64,000 nucleotides of DNA from Erythrobacter litoralis (GCF_029760855.1 NZ_SOSI01000002.1:434001-498000); one strand, 5' to 3'; counted from the stretch's first letter, positions 8,328-17,146 are shown. Notes: generated from the sequence alone by a model not told the origin. Program-made: numbers and translations.

Positions 8328-8816
8328 CTATAGTTCGCGATCCCGATATGGGTCCGCGATACCCATTTTGGCAAGCGCCGCGATTTCGAGCGCCTCCATC
8401 GCTTCGGCATCCTCGTCGCTGTCGACGTGGTCGTGCCCGGCGAGATGGAGGAACCCATGTAGGAGGAGGTGGGTCGCATGATGTTCGAGGCTGACCCCCT
8501 TCTCCGCCGCTTCCCGCGCGCAGGTTTCGTAAGCGAGTGCGATATCGCCAAGCATTTCCGGCGGACCTTCGGGCGCCAGAACGATCAAGTCTTCGCGTGT
8601 CAGCATGGGAAAGGAAAGTACGTTGGTCGGCTTGTCCTTGCCGCGCCATTCGCGGTTGAGGGCCTGGACTTGCGCGTCGGTGGTGAAAAGGATCGAAACG
8701 ATCAGCCGGTGATGGGCGAGCGCTGGTTCAACCTGCCCTGCCGCAGCGCTCGCGCGCGCGGCGATATCCGTCCAGTCGGCATCGGGCCAACCTGACACAT
8801 CCGTTTCAAGTTCCAT
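8328..8816 (-). CDS. ybeY: Endoribonuclease YbeY (16S rRNA maturation)
   Basis: 162 residues. The zinc-site signature HGFLHLAGHDH supplies H120, H124 and H130, and the preceding NREWRGKDKPTNVLSFP segment is diagnostic for UPF0054. YbeY is a metal-dependent RNase for 16S rRNA 3'-end processing and 70S quality control. The start at 8816 (MELETDVSG) is preferred; a longer frame up to 8873 has no family resemblance. It lies between phoH and corC on the minus strand with 114 bases after phoH. Confidence 0.94.
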   Translation of the reverse strand: MELETDVSGWPDADWTDIAARASAAAGQVEPALAHHRLIVSILFTTDAQVQALNREWRGKDKPTNVLSFPMLTREDLIVLAPEGPPEMLGDIALAYETCAREAAEKGVSLEHHATHLLLHGFLHLAGHDHVDSDEDAEAMEALEIAALAKMGIADPYRDREL

Positions 8817-8930
8817 GTCTTGAACCGATAGCCCTGAGCTTGACGAAGGGCTGCCCTTCGGTTCGAGCATCACACGAGAAAGAAAGAAGGGTTTCGAACA
8901 GTTCAGCTCGAGCTGAGAGCCAAGTCAGGA

Positions 8931-9962
8931 TCAACTCCCTTCCCCCTCGTAAGCCTCCACGATCCGACCCACTATCGGGTGGCGCACGACGTCGGCGGCG
9001 GTGAAGCGGATGGTGCCGAAACCGTCGACACCTTCGAGCTTGTCAACCGCATCGGCGAGCCCGCTCATGCGGTCCCCGCCGGGAATATCGACCTGCCGCG
9101 GGTCGCCGCAAATGACCATGCGGCTGTTCTGGCCGAAGCGGGTGAGGAACATCTTCATCTGTTCGCGCGTGGTGTTCTGCGCTTCGTCCAGAATGACGAA
9201 GGCGTCGGCCAGCGTCCGCCCACGCATAAAGGCGATGGGCGCTATCTCGATCTCGCCTGATGCCAGCCGCCGCTCCACCTGTTCGGGCGGCATGCAGTCG
9301 TAGAGCGCATCGTAAAGCGGACGCAGATAGGGATCGACCTTGTCCTTCATATCCCCGGGCAGGAAGCCGAGCTTCTCCCCCGCCTCCACCGCCGGCCGTG
9401 AAAGGATCAGGCGCTGCACGCTACCCGTGATGAGCTGCGCGACGGCCTGCGCCACGGCGAGATAGGTCTTGCCCGTACCCGCCGGGCCAAGCGCGAAGAT
9501 GATGTCGTCGCGCACCAGGCTGCGCATATAGGTCGCCTGAGTGGCGCTGCGCGGCACGATGGTCTTGCGGCGGGTGCGGATCATGATCGGCGGCCCCTTG
9601 GGGTCGACATCGGCGATCCCGTCGAAGGTCGGTTCGTCCGACATGGCGATCAGCGCCTCGATCGCGCCCTGATCGAGATCCTGCCCTATCGCCAGCCGAT
9701 CGTACATGCGCCTGAGCACGTCGCGCGCCCGCGCCACGCTGTCTTCCGGTCCTTCGATGTGAAGCTGGTTGCCGCGGGCCGAAATGAACACACCGAGCCG
9801 GTTTTCCACCTGCACCAGATTAGCGTCGAATTGGCCGAACAGCGCACCGAGCAAGCTCTGATTGTCGAAGCCAACGTCCACCTGCGCGCGGCGGACCTCG
9901 CGCTGCGGACTGGGTGACGGGCTGAAGGCGGTTCTATCCTTCGGTGCGGGTTTACGGGCCAT
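8931..9962 (-). CDS. PhoH family ATPase (YbeZ-like)
   Basis: 343 residues. Walker A GPAGTGKT is at residues 159-166 and Walker B/DEAQ as VILDEAQNTT in the C-terminal P-loop domain; the N-terminal part has a KH-like nucleic-acid region (VENRLGVFISARGNQLHIEG). PhoH proteins are RNA-associated ATPases that work with YbeY. ATG 9962 is chosen because AAGGAG lies 4 bases upstream on the coding strand; the frame remains open further upstream but without a ribosome site. First gene of the phoH-ybeY-corC unit. Confidence 0.92.
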   Translation of the reverse strand: MARKPAPKDRTAFSPSPSPQREVRRAQVDVGFDNQSLLGALFGQFDANLVQVENRLGVFISARGNQLHIEGPEDSVARARDVLRRMYDRLAIGQDLDQGAIEALIAMSDEPTFDGIADVDPKGPPIMIRTRRKTIVPRSATQATYMRSLVRDDIIFALGPAGTGKTYLAVAQAVAQLITGSVQRLILSRPAVEAGEKLGFLPGDMKDKVDPYLRPLYDALYDCMPPEQVERRLASGEIEIAPIAFMRGRTLADAFVILDEAQNTTREQMKMFLTRFGQNSRMVICGDPRQVDIPGGDRMSGLADAVDKLEGVDGFGTIRFTAADVVRHPIVGRIVEAYEGEGS

Positions 9963-10111
9963 GCGCTCCTTTCGTACGATGCCTACGAAAGTAGGCGCTC
10001 GGCGAAACTTCGCAAGAGAGCGTGCCGCGAGGGCGGTGGAAAGTAACCGGCTTGTCATCAAGCCAAGCTGCTTGCAGAACCCGCGTCGACTCGAAGTCCG
10101 GGGAGACCTTC

Positions 10112-10687
10112 ATGATCCGTCCGCTTTTCGTTGCCGCCTCGCTAACCGCTCTGACAGCTTGCGTATCGGTCGAGGAACCCCAAACGCCTGTCGAAGGCGC
10201 CGCCATAGAGGGTCCGGCAGGTGCTTCTGCTTCCATGCGGGAAGACGCCATTCGCCATTTTCTGACGCAGGAATATCCCGACACCTTGCCCATGCGCTAT
10301 GCGCTTGCATGGAGCGATCTAAACGACGACGGCGAGGAGGAAGCGATTGTCCAACTCGTTGGCTCTTATTTCTGCGGCACGGGTGGATGCAACACCGTGG
10401 TTCTGACGTCTGCGGGTCCGTCGTGGCGCAAGGTGGGCGATATCAGTGTTTCACGAACGCCAGTTACCGTGATGGACACCAGTACAAAGGGCTGGAAAGA
10501 CATCACTGTCGCGATAGCGGGCGGCGGCGGGGCGGCAGGTAATGCCCTGCTCAAGTTCGATGGCGAGGCTTATCCGACGAACCCTACGGTCCAGCCGGCG
10601 GAAATCGTCGGAATGACCGGCACCGTCCTGATTTCCGAGGATCTGGATCTCGTCGACCTTGCGAAAAAAGAAGCCTCAGGCGGCTGA
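10112..10687 (+). CDS. Putative exported lipoprotein, unknown function
   Basis: 191 residues with a lipoprotein signal ([17 protein letters not shown], Cys17). The mature part contains an acidic [12 protein letters not shown] stretch like the repeat/EF-hand-type segments of VCBS/FG-GAP proteins, a C-x4-C pair (CGTGGC) and a Gly/Ala-rich region. A GGGGAGA ribosome site lies 6 bases before the ATG. It is transcribed against its neighbours between phoH and miaB, genes that are normally adjacent, and its 3' end overlaps the miaB stop by 12 bases. I do not recognise a specific family. Confidence 0.8.
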   Translation: MIRPLFVAASLTALTACVSVEEPQTPVEGAAIEGPAGASASMREDAIRHFLTQEYPDTLPMRYALAWSDLNDDGEEEAIVQLVGSYFCGTGGCNTVVLTSAGPSWRKVGDISVSRTPVTVMDTSTKGWKDITVAIAGGGGAAGNALLKFDGEAYPTNPTVQPAEIVGMTGTVLISEDLDLVDLAKKEASGG

Positions 10688-12022
10688 CCGCGCCGGTTCG
10701 AGCATCCGTCCTGCGAGCGAATTGGGCCCCGCTTCGATCAGCTCTGCCTGCACGAGATCGCCAATGGCCGCCTCGCCTTCGAACCAAGCGCTTTGCAGCC
10801 ACGGCGTCTTGCCAAGCCATTGGCCGGGATGCTTCCCCTTGCGCTCGACTAGGACCTCGCAGGTCTTGCCCACGCTCGCCTCGTTGAAAGCAAATTGGTC
10901 GCGGTTGAGGGCAGCTTGCAAGCGCTGGAGGCGCTCGTCCATCACTTCTTTGGCGACTTGCCCTTCCATCGTAGCTGCGGGCGTTCCGGGTCGCGGCGAA
11001 TATTTGAAGCTAAATGCCTGCGCGTATTTGACCTCGTCCACCAGGGCGAGCGTTTCCTCGAATTCGGCGTCGGTTTCGCCGGGGAAACCGACGATGAAAT
11101 CGCCCGACAGCGCAAGGTCGGGCCGTGCGGCGCGGAAGCGGTCTAGCAATCTAAGGTAGCTTTCGGCCGTGTGGCTGCGATTCATGGCCCTGAGTACCCG
11201 GTCGCTGCCCGCCTGCACCGGAAGGTGTAGGAAAGGCATGAGCTTGTCGATTTCGCCATGCGCGGCGATCAGATCGTCGTCCATATCCGCCGGGTGGCTC
11301 GTCGTGTAACGGATGCGCGCGAGGCCATCGACCCTAGCGAGGTCGCGGATCAATCCCGCCAGCCCGATCATGTGACCTTTCTCGTCCTCGCCCGACCATG
11401 CCGATACGTTCTGGCCAAGCAACGTGATTTCCTTCGCGCCCGCGTGGACCAGCTTCTTCGCTTCGGTGACGAGGTCAACATAGGGGCGGCTGATTTCCGC
11501 ACCGCGCGTGTAAGGCACCACACAATAGGTGCAAAACTTGTCGCAGCCTTCCTGTACAGTAAGAAAGCTCGCCGGATTGGTCCGCTTGCGCTCGGGTAGT
11601 GCGGCGAACTTGGCGATGGCGGGCATGTCGGTATCGGTCGCCCGCTCGCCCTTCACGGCCCGGTCGAGCATTTCGGGCAGCCGGTGATAAGCCTGCGGCC
11701 CGACCACCATACTGACAGCAGGCGAGCGCTTCATAATTTCTTCGCCCTCTGCCTGCGCGACACAGCCAGCGACTGCGATCATCGGCGCCTTCGCCTGCGT
11801 TTTGCCCTTGGTCAGACGCCCGATGTCGGAATAGACTTTCTCCGCCGCTTTCTCGCGGATATGGCAGGTGTTCAGCACGACGAGATCGGCATCTTCGCCA
11901 TCGGGCGCGGGCACGATTCCCCGCTCGCTCAGCATCTCGGCCATGCGCTCGCCGTCATAGACATTCATCTGACAGCCGAAGCTCTTGACCCGATAGGTCT
12001 TGGGGGCATTGGTCGGTTTCAT
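10676..12022 (-). CDS. miaB: tRNA-2-methylthio-N6-dimethylallyladenosine synthase MiaB
   Basis: 448 residues of the methylthiotransferase family. The N-terminal UPF0004 domain has cluster cysteines C17, C53 and C87; the radical-SAM motif CDKFCTYC gives C160, C164 and C167; a C-terminal TRAM domain ([24 protein letters not shown]) ends the protein. It converts i6A37 to ms2i6A37 on UNN-reading tRNAs. ATG 12022 ([20 protein letters not shown]) fits the family; longer readings run into the DUF1989 gene on the same strand. Confidence 0.96.
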   Translation of the reverse strand: MKPTNAPKTYRVKSFGCQMNVYDGERMAEMLSERGIVPAPDGEDADLVVLNTCHIREKAAEKVYSDIGRLTKGKTQAKAPMIAVAGCVAQAEGEEIMKRSPAVSMVVGPQAYHRLPEMLDRAVKGERATDTDMPAIAKFAALPERKRTNPASFLTVQEGCDKFCTYCVVPYTRGAEISRPYVDLVTEAKKLVHAGAKEITLLGQNVSAWSGEDEKGHMIGLAGLIRDLARVDGLARIRYTTSHPADMDDDLIAAHGEIDKLMPFLHLPVQAGSDRVLRAMNRSHTAESYLRLLDRFRAARPDLALSGDFIVGFPGETDAEFEETLALVDEVKYAQAFSFKYSPRPGTPAATMEGQVAKEVMDERLQRLQAALNRDQFAFNEASVGKTCEVLVERKGKHPGQWLGKTPWLQSAWFEGEAAIGDLVQAELIEAGPNSLAGRMLEPARSAA

Positions 12023-12072
12023 GAAGGCCGCGCCTTTACGGGAAATGCCCGGCCCCCGCAACCGATCGTGCT

Positions 12073-12660
12073 TCAGTCGATGCGGTAGTCGATCGGCTTG
12101 AAGCTGCCGCCGTTCGAGGCATAGGCAGAACAGGCCGTCAGCCCGATCACGCAATCCATCAGGGCCTTCAGCACGATGCGGTCGCCTGCCTTGCTCGGCG
12201 GCGTTTCGACCGACAGCTTCCCGCTCGACCCGTCGACCGGAACGTTCATGAAGACGTTGAAGGCACACGGGATGTCGTCTTCCGCGATACCGAAAGGTTC
12301 GAGCGCCTCCGCCAGATTGCCGAAACATCCGCGATGCACCGGCTTGTCGGGATAGAAATGCTCGAACGTCGCCACGCTGCACGGGGTCAGCAGGAAATCG
12401 TGTGTGCCGACCGTGTCCCGCACGATCTCCAGCATCCGGTTGGACCGGTTAGACCATAGCGTGTTGCCGACCGTCAGCTTGATCGTTTCTTCATAATCGA
12501 AGGTTCGCCCGTTCGAAACAACCTCGCGAACGTCCTCAAGGCTGTAGGCCAACAGATCGGAAACCTGCGCGCCCTCCGGGTCGATTACGGTCAGCGTCTG
12601 GCCTTCGCGCAATTCGAATGCGACACCGCTCCGCGGCTCGATCCGTCGCGTATCGCTCAT
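12073..12660 (-). CDS. DUF1989 (urea carboxylase-associated) family protein
   Basis: 195 residues of DUF1989, the family also named urea carboxylase-associated protein. Recognisable segments are the N-terminal [31 protein letters not shown] and [17 protein letters not shown], with conserved Cys/His that could bind metal. The reaction is unknown. Its ATG overlaps the stop of the GntA-like gene (ATGA), so the two are translationally coupled and probably act together on a guanidino or urea-type compound (inference). No urea carboxylase or allophanate hydrolase is in the window. Confidence 0.87.
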   Translation of the reverse strand: MSDTRRIEPRSGVAFELREGQTLTVIDPEGAQVSDLLAYSLEDVREVVSNGRTFDYEETIKLTVGNTLWSNRSNRMLEIVRDTVGTHDFLLTPCSVATFEHFYPDKPVHRGCFGNLAEALEPFGIAEDDIPCAFNVFMNVPVDGSSGKLSVETPPSKAGDRIVLKALMDCVIGLTACSAYASNGGSFKPIDYRID

Positions 12661-13337
12661 GCGCGGGAGTCCCTGAACGGGCATTCCCAGCTCTCGTCGA
12701 CAGCCCGGCCACTATACTGACGCGCCTCACTATTTTCGCCATGACGGGCGAGCATCGGATTGAGGCTGCCGGCAAGGTCGAAATCACGCGACAGGATTGC
12801 CTCACGCATCCGTTCGTAGCGGCCCTCTGCCCGGAGCCATTCGAACTGGTTATGGAGATTGAAGACGAGGATGGGCTGCGCGAACCGTCTTGCCGGGCGG
12901 GATGCATTCGGATGGAGCCCGACTACGAAGAACGCCTGTCCGCCGAAGCTTAACGAAAAGTCGGGCTTGGACGGATCTGCGCCGACCGTCTCGTCATAAG
13001 GCAACCCTCGCCATGCATCCTTGTCGGACAGCGATTGCAGTCGCTCCCACATCGCCCTCTCGAACTGCTCTTCCGAAAGGTCGAGAGGGCCGTCGAACAG
13101 GACTGCAAGGCTTCGAAAGGCGCTCGGCGGGTCGTTCCGATCGGCCCATTCGAGCAAGGCATCGTGAATTTCGAGGTCGTTCCAGCCGCTAAGCAGGTCG
13201 CGTGCGTGCCGCACTACCAAGCGATCGTTGGCGAGTGCGGACTTCGCGCCGACACAGGGAAAGGTCGGTTCGCGAATGCGGTCTTCGAAGGCTTCTCGGG
13301 ATTGGACGGGATTGGGCGCGAGGTCGGATTCTGTCAT
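12657..13337 (-). CDS. YqcI/YcgG (GntA-like) haem-dependent guanidine N-hydroxylase family protein
   Basis: 226 residues with the YqcI/YcgG signature: FPCVGAK at residues 26-32, HPNASRPARRF at 142-152 and LVFNLHNQFEWLR just after. The characterised relative GntA is a haem enzyme that N-hydroxylates a guanidino group in guanitoxin biosynthesis. The substrate here is unknown, but arginine or another guanidino compound is plausible. ATG 13337 is used; the longer open frame to 13520 has no family match. It overlaps the DUF1989 start by 4 bases, and a small uncharacterised gene lies 92 bases upstream on the same strand. Confidence 0.8.
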   Translation of the reverse strand: MTESDLAPNPVQSREAFEDRIREPTFPCVGAKSALANDRLVVRHARDLLSGWNDLEIHDALLEWADRNDPPSAFRSLAVLFDGPLDLSEEQFERAMWERLQSLSDKDAWRGLPYDETVGADPSKPDFSLSFGGQAFFVVGLHPNASRPARRFAQPILVFNLHNQFEWLRAEGRYERMREAILSRDFDLAGSLNPMLARHGENSEARQYSGRAVDESWECPFRDSRA

Positions 13338-13429
13338 GCCGAGCCAACACTCACAAACGCCGCCCACCGCCCGAACTAACGTTTCTAAGAAATAAAATGA
13401 GCCGGCTCTTCGATCCGGTAGGGTGTAGA

Positions 13430-13774
13430 TCAGGCGACCTTTACGAGCTTCGCAGGCCCTGTCGAGACAGGTTCCAGGGCCCGCAGCAAGCGCTCGATGG
13501 CAACCGGCTTCACTAACCATTGCGCATGCGCACGCGCCAGATCGCGATTGCCCTTAGCGAGACAAGCCGCGATGTGCTGAAGACTTTGCTCGTGAGGCGT
13601 TGGAGAATGCTCGCCCACTTCGGCAACTTGCAACGGAGCGCGAGAGAAATACCGCAAGATGCTTTGCGTCCGATCGAGCGACCACCGCGCGACGCTCGCG
13701 GCCGAACCCCGGACACAATCCAGTTGCACTTCGGCGGCGCAGCCATGCCAGGCTCGGCGGAATTCCTCGATCAT
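13430..13774 (-). CDS. Uncharacterised 114-residue protein
   Basis: The coding strand has GGAGG 7 bases before ATG 13774, which supports this as a real gene; a TTG directly before it is the other start option. The product is helical-looking and basic, with a Ser/Arg/Leu-rich middle (SVARWSLDRTQSILRYFSRAP) and a C-terminal HAQWLVKPVAIERLLRAL helix. There is no signal peptide or metal motif. The size and pattern resemble phasin-like or small regulatory helical proteins, but I cannot assign a family. It precedes the GntA-like gene by 92 bases. Confidence 0.65.
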   Translation of the reverse strand: MIEEFRRAWHGCAAEVQLDCVRGSAASVARWSLDRTQSILRYFSRAPLQVAEVGEHSPTPHEQSLQHIAACLAKGNRDLARAHAQWLVKPVAIERLLRALEPVSTGPAKLVKVA

Positions 13775-13844
13775 CAATAAACCTCCGTCTTTCCGCTAAT
13801 GAGAATGAGACGCAAGAACGTTTATGTCAAGGGAGGCCGGAAAG

Positions 13845-13876
13845 AAAAAAGGGCCGCCGATCACCGCCAGCCCTTT
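13845..13876 (-). terminator. Terminator of the small four-Cys protein gene
   Basis: On the minus strand AAAGGGC (13876-13870) pairs with GCCCTTT (13854-13848) around a 15-base loop, followed by six T. It lies 25 bases past the stop of the 54-residue gene. Confidence 0.6.
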
Positions 13877-13901
13877 CTAAATTTCATGTCGGTAAAAAGG
13901 T

Positions 13902-14066
13902 TCAAGCGACCTTGCGCTCTTCACCTTCGGCGACGAACTCGCCGCACCAATCGTCGCTGGCGACATTTGGCCAATGGGCCTGCTTGTCGCCTTCTGCCGG
14001 CGAGGGAGCATAGCGGCGACATTCGCTCTGACTGTCGTTGAAAAACTTACATTTTGCGCACTGCAT
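13902..14066 (-). CDS. Small four-cysteine protein, 54 residues
   Basis: Begins MQCAKCKFF and ends WCGEFVAEGEERKVA. The cysteines are arranged C3-x2-C6-x8-C15 with a fourth Cys in the SDDWCGEF motif, plus Trp/Pro residues around it (RRYAPSPAEG, HWPNV). This pattern suggests a small metal- or Fe-S-binding domain found as short proteins in many proteobacteria; I know no assigned function. ATG 14066 gives the motif at the very N-terminus; longer readings run through AT-rich non-coding-like DNA. It has its own terminator. Confidence 0.75.
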   Translation of the reverse strand: MQCAKCKFFNDSQSECRRYAPSPAEGDKQAHWPNVASDDWCGEFVAEGEERKVA

Positions 14067-14294
14067 TTGCGGTCTCCGATTATCGATGATTTGATTTGGT
14101 AACGGACCAATACAACGTTCGGTTCCGAAAATCCAATAAAACAGCCAGTTATTAGTGATAATCATTAGCATCTTCTAACGTCGAGGGTCATCTATAAAAT
14201 AATTCTATCAATCATGCGTTTGTCCCAGTTTGCGAATAGTTATCATTACGGCGGCCGCCGATATGCAGTTCTGATTGCGAACCATTATTAGTCG
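14067..14294. promoter_or_regulatory. AT-rich intergenic region upstream of the four-Cys protein gene
   Basis: This 228-base gap is strikingly AT-rich against the rest of the window, with A/T runs near 14150-14210 (TAATCATTAG, TAAAATAATTCTATCAATC). No gene is visible. It must contain the promoter of the minus-strand four-Cys gene and is a plausible binding region for MucR or another AT-preferring silencer (inference). Confidence 0.4.
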
Positions 14295-14325
14295 CAAAAA
14301 AAGGCGCGTGATTTCTCACGCGCCT
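14295..14325 (-). terminator. Rho-independent terminator after the cyclophilin gene
   Basis: On the minus strand AAGGCGCGTGA (14325-14315) and TCACGCGCCTT (14311-14301) form an 11-bp stem with a 3-base loop, then a run of T. A textbook terminator 24 bases after the ppi stop. Confidence 0.9.
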
Positions 14326-14348
14326 TCATATTGATTTGGTTGGCCTGT

Positions 14349-14810
14349 TTACGCGACAGTCGCTTTTACGATTTTGCCCGGGTTCTGCGGCGGCTCACCT
14401 TTGGGGAGCGCATCGACATGTTCCATGCCGCTTTCGACCTGGCCCCAGACGGTGTATTGACCGTCGAGAAATTCGGCGTCGTCGAAGCAGATAAAGAACT
14501 GACTGTTTGCGCTGTCAGGCACTTGGGTGCGGGCCATCGAGCAGGTACCGCGGGTGTGCGGTTCGCTGTTGAATTCGGCCTTGAGGTCAGGCTTGTCGCT
14601 GCCGGACATACCGGTGCCGGTCGGGTCTCCGCCCTGCGCCATGAAACCGGGGATCACGCGGTGGAACACCACACCGTCGTAGAAGCCCTCGTTCGCGAGC
14701 GTCGTGATGCGCTCGACATGGTTGGGGGCGAGGTCGGGGCGCAGCTTGATCACCACATCCTTGTTTGTCCCGTCGCCGGTATCGAGCGTGAAAGTCAGCG
14801 TGTCGGCCAT
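14349..14810 (-). CDS. Cyclophilin-type peptidyl-prolyl cis-trans isomerase (PpiB-like)
   Basis: 153 residues; no signal peptide, so cytoplasmic. The catalytic core FHRVIPGFMAQGGDPTGTG and the SANSQFFICF segment are the cyclophilin signature, with Arg (FHRV) and Phe (QFFI) in the active-site positions. It catalyses prolyl isomerisation during protein folding. The start has TCAGGAG upstream at good spacing. It is monocistronic, ending at a strong terminator, and is divergent from mgtE with 99 bases between starts. Confidence 0.95.
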   Translation of the reverse strand: MADTLTFTLDTGDGTNKDVVIKLRPDLAPNHVERITTLANEGFYDGVVFHRVIPGFMAQGGDPTGTGMSGSDKPDLKAEFNSEPHTRGTCSMARTQVPDSANSQFFICFDDAEFLDGQYTVWGQVESGMEHVDALPKGEPPQNPGKIVKATVA

Positions 14811-14909
14811 GAATTCGGTCTCCTGATAGGTTCGCCCGCCTACATAGGGACTGTCGCCCGCCTGTCACCCTCTGCTTGCTTTTCGCCCCCCTCTCCCTAG
14901 AGCGGCGCC

Positions 14910-16373
14910 ATGGCGGACGACGAACGCCCCTTCGATGACGACGAGGTAATGCTGGCCCCTGACGACGGGGATGCGCCGGAGGATGGCGGCCGTCCGGACG
15001 ACCGGATCGACGACGAGCGGATGGACGAGGAGAATACCCTCAAGCCCGACTTCGTCCGCTCGGTCCGCGATGCGCTGGAGGATGGCGAAAAAGGCGCGGT
15101 GTACGACCTTGTCGAACCCCTGCACTTCGCCGATGTCGCCGACCTGCTCGAGCTTCTCGAGCGGGACGAGCGGCACCGCCTCGCCGAAGCCATCACCGAC
15201 CTGATGACGTCGGACGTGGTCGCCGAACTCAACGACTACGTTCGCGACGAGATGATGGAGGCCCTGCCCGCCGATGCGGTGGCGCAGATCGCCGAGCAGC
15301 TCGAGACCGACGATGCGGTCCAGCTGATCGAGGACCTTAACGAAGCGGACCAGCGCGCCATCCTCGCCGAACTCGATCCCGAAGACCGGATCGCGATCCA
15401 GACCGCTCTGTCCTATCCGGAGGAGACTGCCGGGCGGCTGATGAGCCGCGAGTTCGTGGCAGTGCCGGAACACATTACGGTCGGCGACCTCATCGATTTC
15501 CTGCGCGACGGGCGCGACCTGCCCGACGAATTCCTCGAAGTGTTCGTGGTCGACCAGCGGCACCATCCGGTCGGCACCTGCCAGCTTTCATGGATCTTGC
15601 GCACACCGCGTACCATTCCTCTGGGCGATGTGATGAAGCGCGACCAGACGCTCATCCCCGCGACGCTCGACCAGGAAGAGGTCGCGCTGATGTTCCAGAA
15701 ATACGGACTGATCAGCGCCGCCGTGATCGACGAGGATGGGCGACTTGTCGGACAGATGACGGTCGACGACATCGTGCACATCATCGCCGAGGAAGCGGGC
15801 GAGGACGCCCTGCTGATGTCCGGCGCTGGCGAAGGCGATATCAACGAACCGATCCGCGAGGCCTATTCCAGCCGGGTGCGCTGGCTGATCGCCAATCTCG
15901 GCACCGCTTTGGTGGCAAGCTTCATCATCGCGCTGTTCGGCGCGGCGATCGAGCAGTTGGTGGCGCTTGCGGTTCTCATGCCCATCGTCGCCAGTATCGG
16001 GGGCAATGCGGGCACGCAGACAATGGCGGTGACGGTTCGCGCCATCGCGATGAACCAGCTTACACGCTCGAACACGCAGCGTATCCTGTGGCGCGAATTC
16101 CGCGTCGCGATGCTCAATGGCGTGACCATCGCGGTGCTGATCGGCATGGGCACGGCCGCGATCTTCACGCCCCGGCTCGGCGCGGTGATTGCGGCGGCCA
16201 TGGTGATCAACGTCGCGGTGGCCGGGCTGGCCGGCGTGCTGGTGCCGGTGGCGTTCGACCGGCTGCGGCAGGACCCTGCGGTCGCAAGCAGCGTGTTCGT
16301 CACGATGATAACGGACTCGATGGGCTTCTTCGCTTTCCTCGGCTTGGCTGTGGCCAGCGGGGTCGTCGGTTAG
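14910..16373 (+). CDS. mgtE: Magnesium transporter MgtE
   Basis: 487 residues in the MgtE order: an acidic N-terminal extension (about 40 residues, very Asp/Glu-rich), the superhelical N domain, two CBS domains (about residues 180-300) and five C-terminal transmembrane helices starting near residue 320 (WLIANLGTALVASFIIALFG). The pore signature PIVASIGGNAGTQTMAVTVRA is intact. It imports Mg2+ (and Co2+) under control of cytoplasmic Mg2+ binding to the N/CBS domains. Confidence 0.96.
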   Translation: MADDERPFDDDEVMLAPDDGDAPEDGGRPDDRIDDERMDEENTLKPDFVRSVRDALEDGEKGAVYDLVEPLHFADVADLLELLERDERHRLAEAITDLMTSDVVAELNDYVRDEMMEALPADAVAQIAEQLETDDAVQLIEDLNEADQRAILAELDPEDRIAIQTALSYPEETAGRLMSREFVAVPEHITVGDLIDFLRDGRDLPDEFLEVFVVDQRHHPVGTCQLSWILRTPRTIPLGDVMKRDQTLIPATLDQEEVALMFQKYGLISAAVIDEDGRLVGQMTVDDIVHIIAEEAGEDALLMSGAGEGDINEPIREAYSSRVRWLIANLGTALVASFIIALFGAAIEQLVALAVLMPIVASIGGNAGTQTMAVTVRAIAMNQLTRSNTQRILWREFRVAMLNGVTIAVLIGMGTAAIFTPRLGAVIAAAMVINVAVAGLAGVLVPVAFDRLRQDPAVASSVFVTMITDSMGFFAFLGLAVASGVVG

Positions 16374-16428
16374 GCGAACCAGCACCTCGTTTCTTGTCCG
16401 GGCCGTTTGCAACCCTATCTCGAACCCG

Positions 16429-16818
16429 ATGCCTCTCAACCTTACCAAGATTGCATACGGCGCAAAAAGCTATGCCGATATCGAAAGCTGGTTCGCCAAC
16501 CGGCCGCGCATGTCAGTCAATACCCGCTATCGGCCGACCCGGTGGGAAGAATGCATCGGCGGTTCGCTGTTCTGGATACACGAACACAACCTCGTCGCCC
16601 GTTCCAAGATCACCGGGTTCGAGGAGCAGGACAATGGCCGCTGGTTCATCAATCTCGAACCGCGCCTGATCCCGGTCCTGCCCCGCCCCAAGCGTGCGCA
16701 TCAAGGTTGGCGCTACCTCAAGGGCGAACCGCCACGCGATCTGGCCGAGGGCGAGGATATCGGCGACGTCATGCCGGGCAGGCTCGCGGGCAAGCTGGAA
16801 AAACTCGGACTGATCTAG
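16429..16818 (+). CDS. DUF1489 family protein
   Basis: 129 residues beginning MPLNLTKIAYGAKSYADIESW, the typical DUF1489 opening, with the conserved YRPTRWEECIGGSLFWIHEHNLVARSKITGF core. The family is largely alphaproteobacterial and uncharacterised. It starts 55 bases after mgtE and may be read with it. Confidence 0.85.
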   Translation: MPLNLTKIAYGAKSYADIESWFANRPRMSVNTRYRPTRWEECIGGSLFWIHEHNLVARSKITGFEEQDNGRWFINLEPRLIPVLPRPKRAHQGWRYLKGEPPRDLAEGEDIGDVMPGRLAGKLEKLGLI

Positions 16819-16877
16819 CGGCCTTTCGCGGAACTCTCCGCCCGTCCGACCCGTTGGTTCGGCAAAGGAGAATTCGA

Positions 16878-17123
16878 ATGCCAGAACGCCAGTCCCGCCA
16901 TCCCGACAATGAATTGATCGACGAAATGACCGAGGGCAAGACCCCTTCGCAAGGCAGTTCGGCAGGTGGTGAAGTCAACCGCCAGGTCGGCAAGCGCGGC
17001 GAATTGCATCGCGCGACCGATCCCGAAAATCGCGAGCCGGAAGTGGGTTCGGACAATCCGTCGGAAGACGCGCAGAAGGGACCGAAGACGCGCGCCGCCA
17101 TCCAGAGCGAACGCGACAGCTAG
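16878..17123 (+). CDS. Small hydrophilic, probably disordered protein, 81 residues
   Basis: An AAAGGAG ribosome site sits 8 bases before ATG 16878 and a clean terminator follows the stop, so expression is well supported. The product has almost no hydrophobic residues and is rich in Glu, Arg, Asp, Ser, Gly and Pro (EVNRQVGKRGELHRATDP, GSDNPSEDAQKGPKTRAA). It resembles small stress-associated or KGG-like proteins in composition only. No family recognised. The longer frame that reads back to 16407 overlaps the DUF1489 gene and is rejected. Confidence 0.7.
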   Translation: MPERQSRHPDNELIDEMTEGKTPSQGSSAGGEVNRQVGKRGELHRATDPENREPEVGSDNPSEDAQKGPKTRAAIQSERDS

Positions 17124-17146
17124 GCCCCAAGCCGATCTACAAGATT

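Noticed and set aside
13430-14066. Possibility that the 114-residue gene and the four-Cys gene belong to a prophage remnant
   Set aside because: No integrase, repeats, att-like sequence or phage structural gene is near, so composition alone is not enough.
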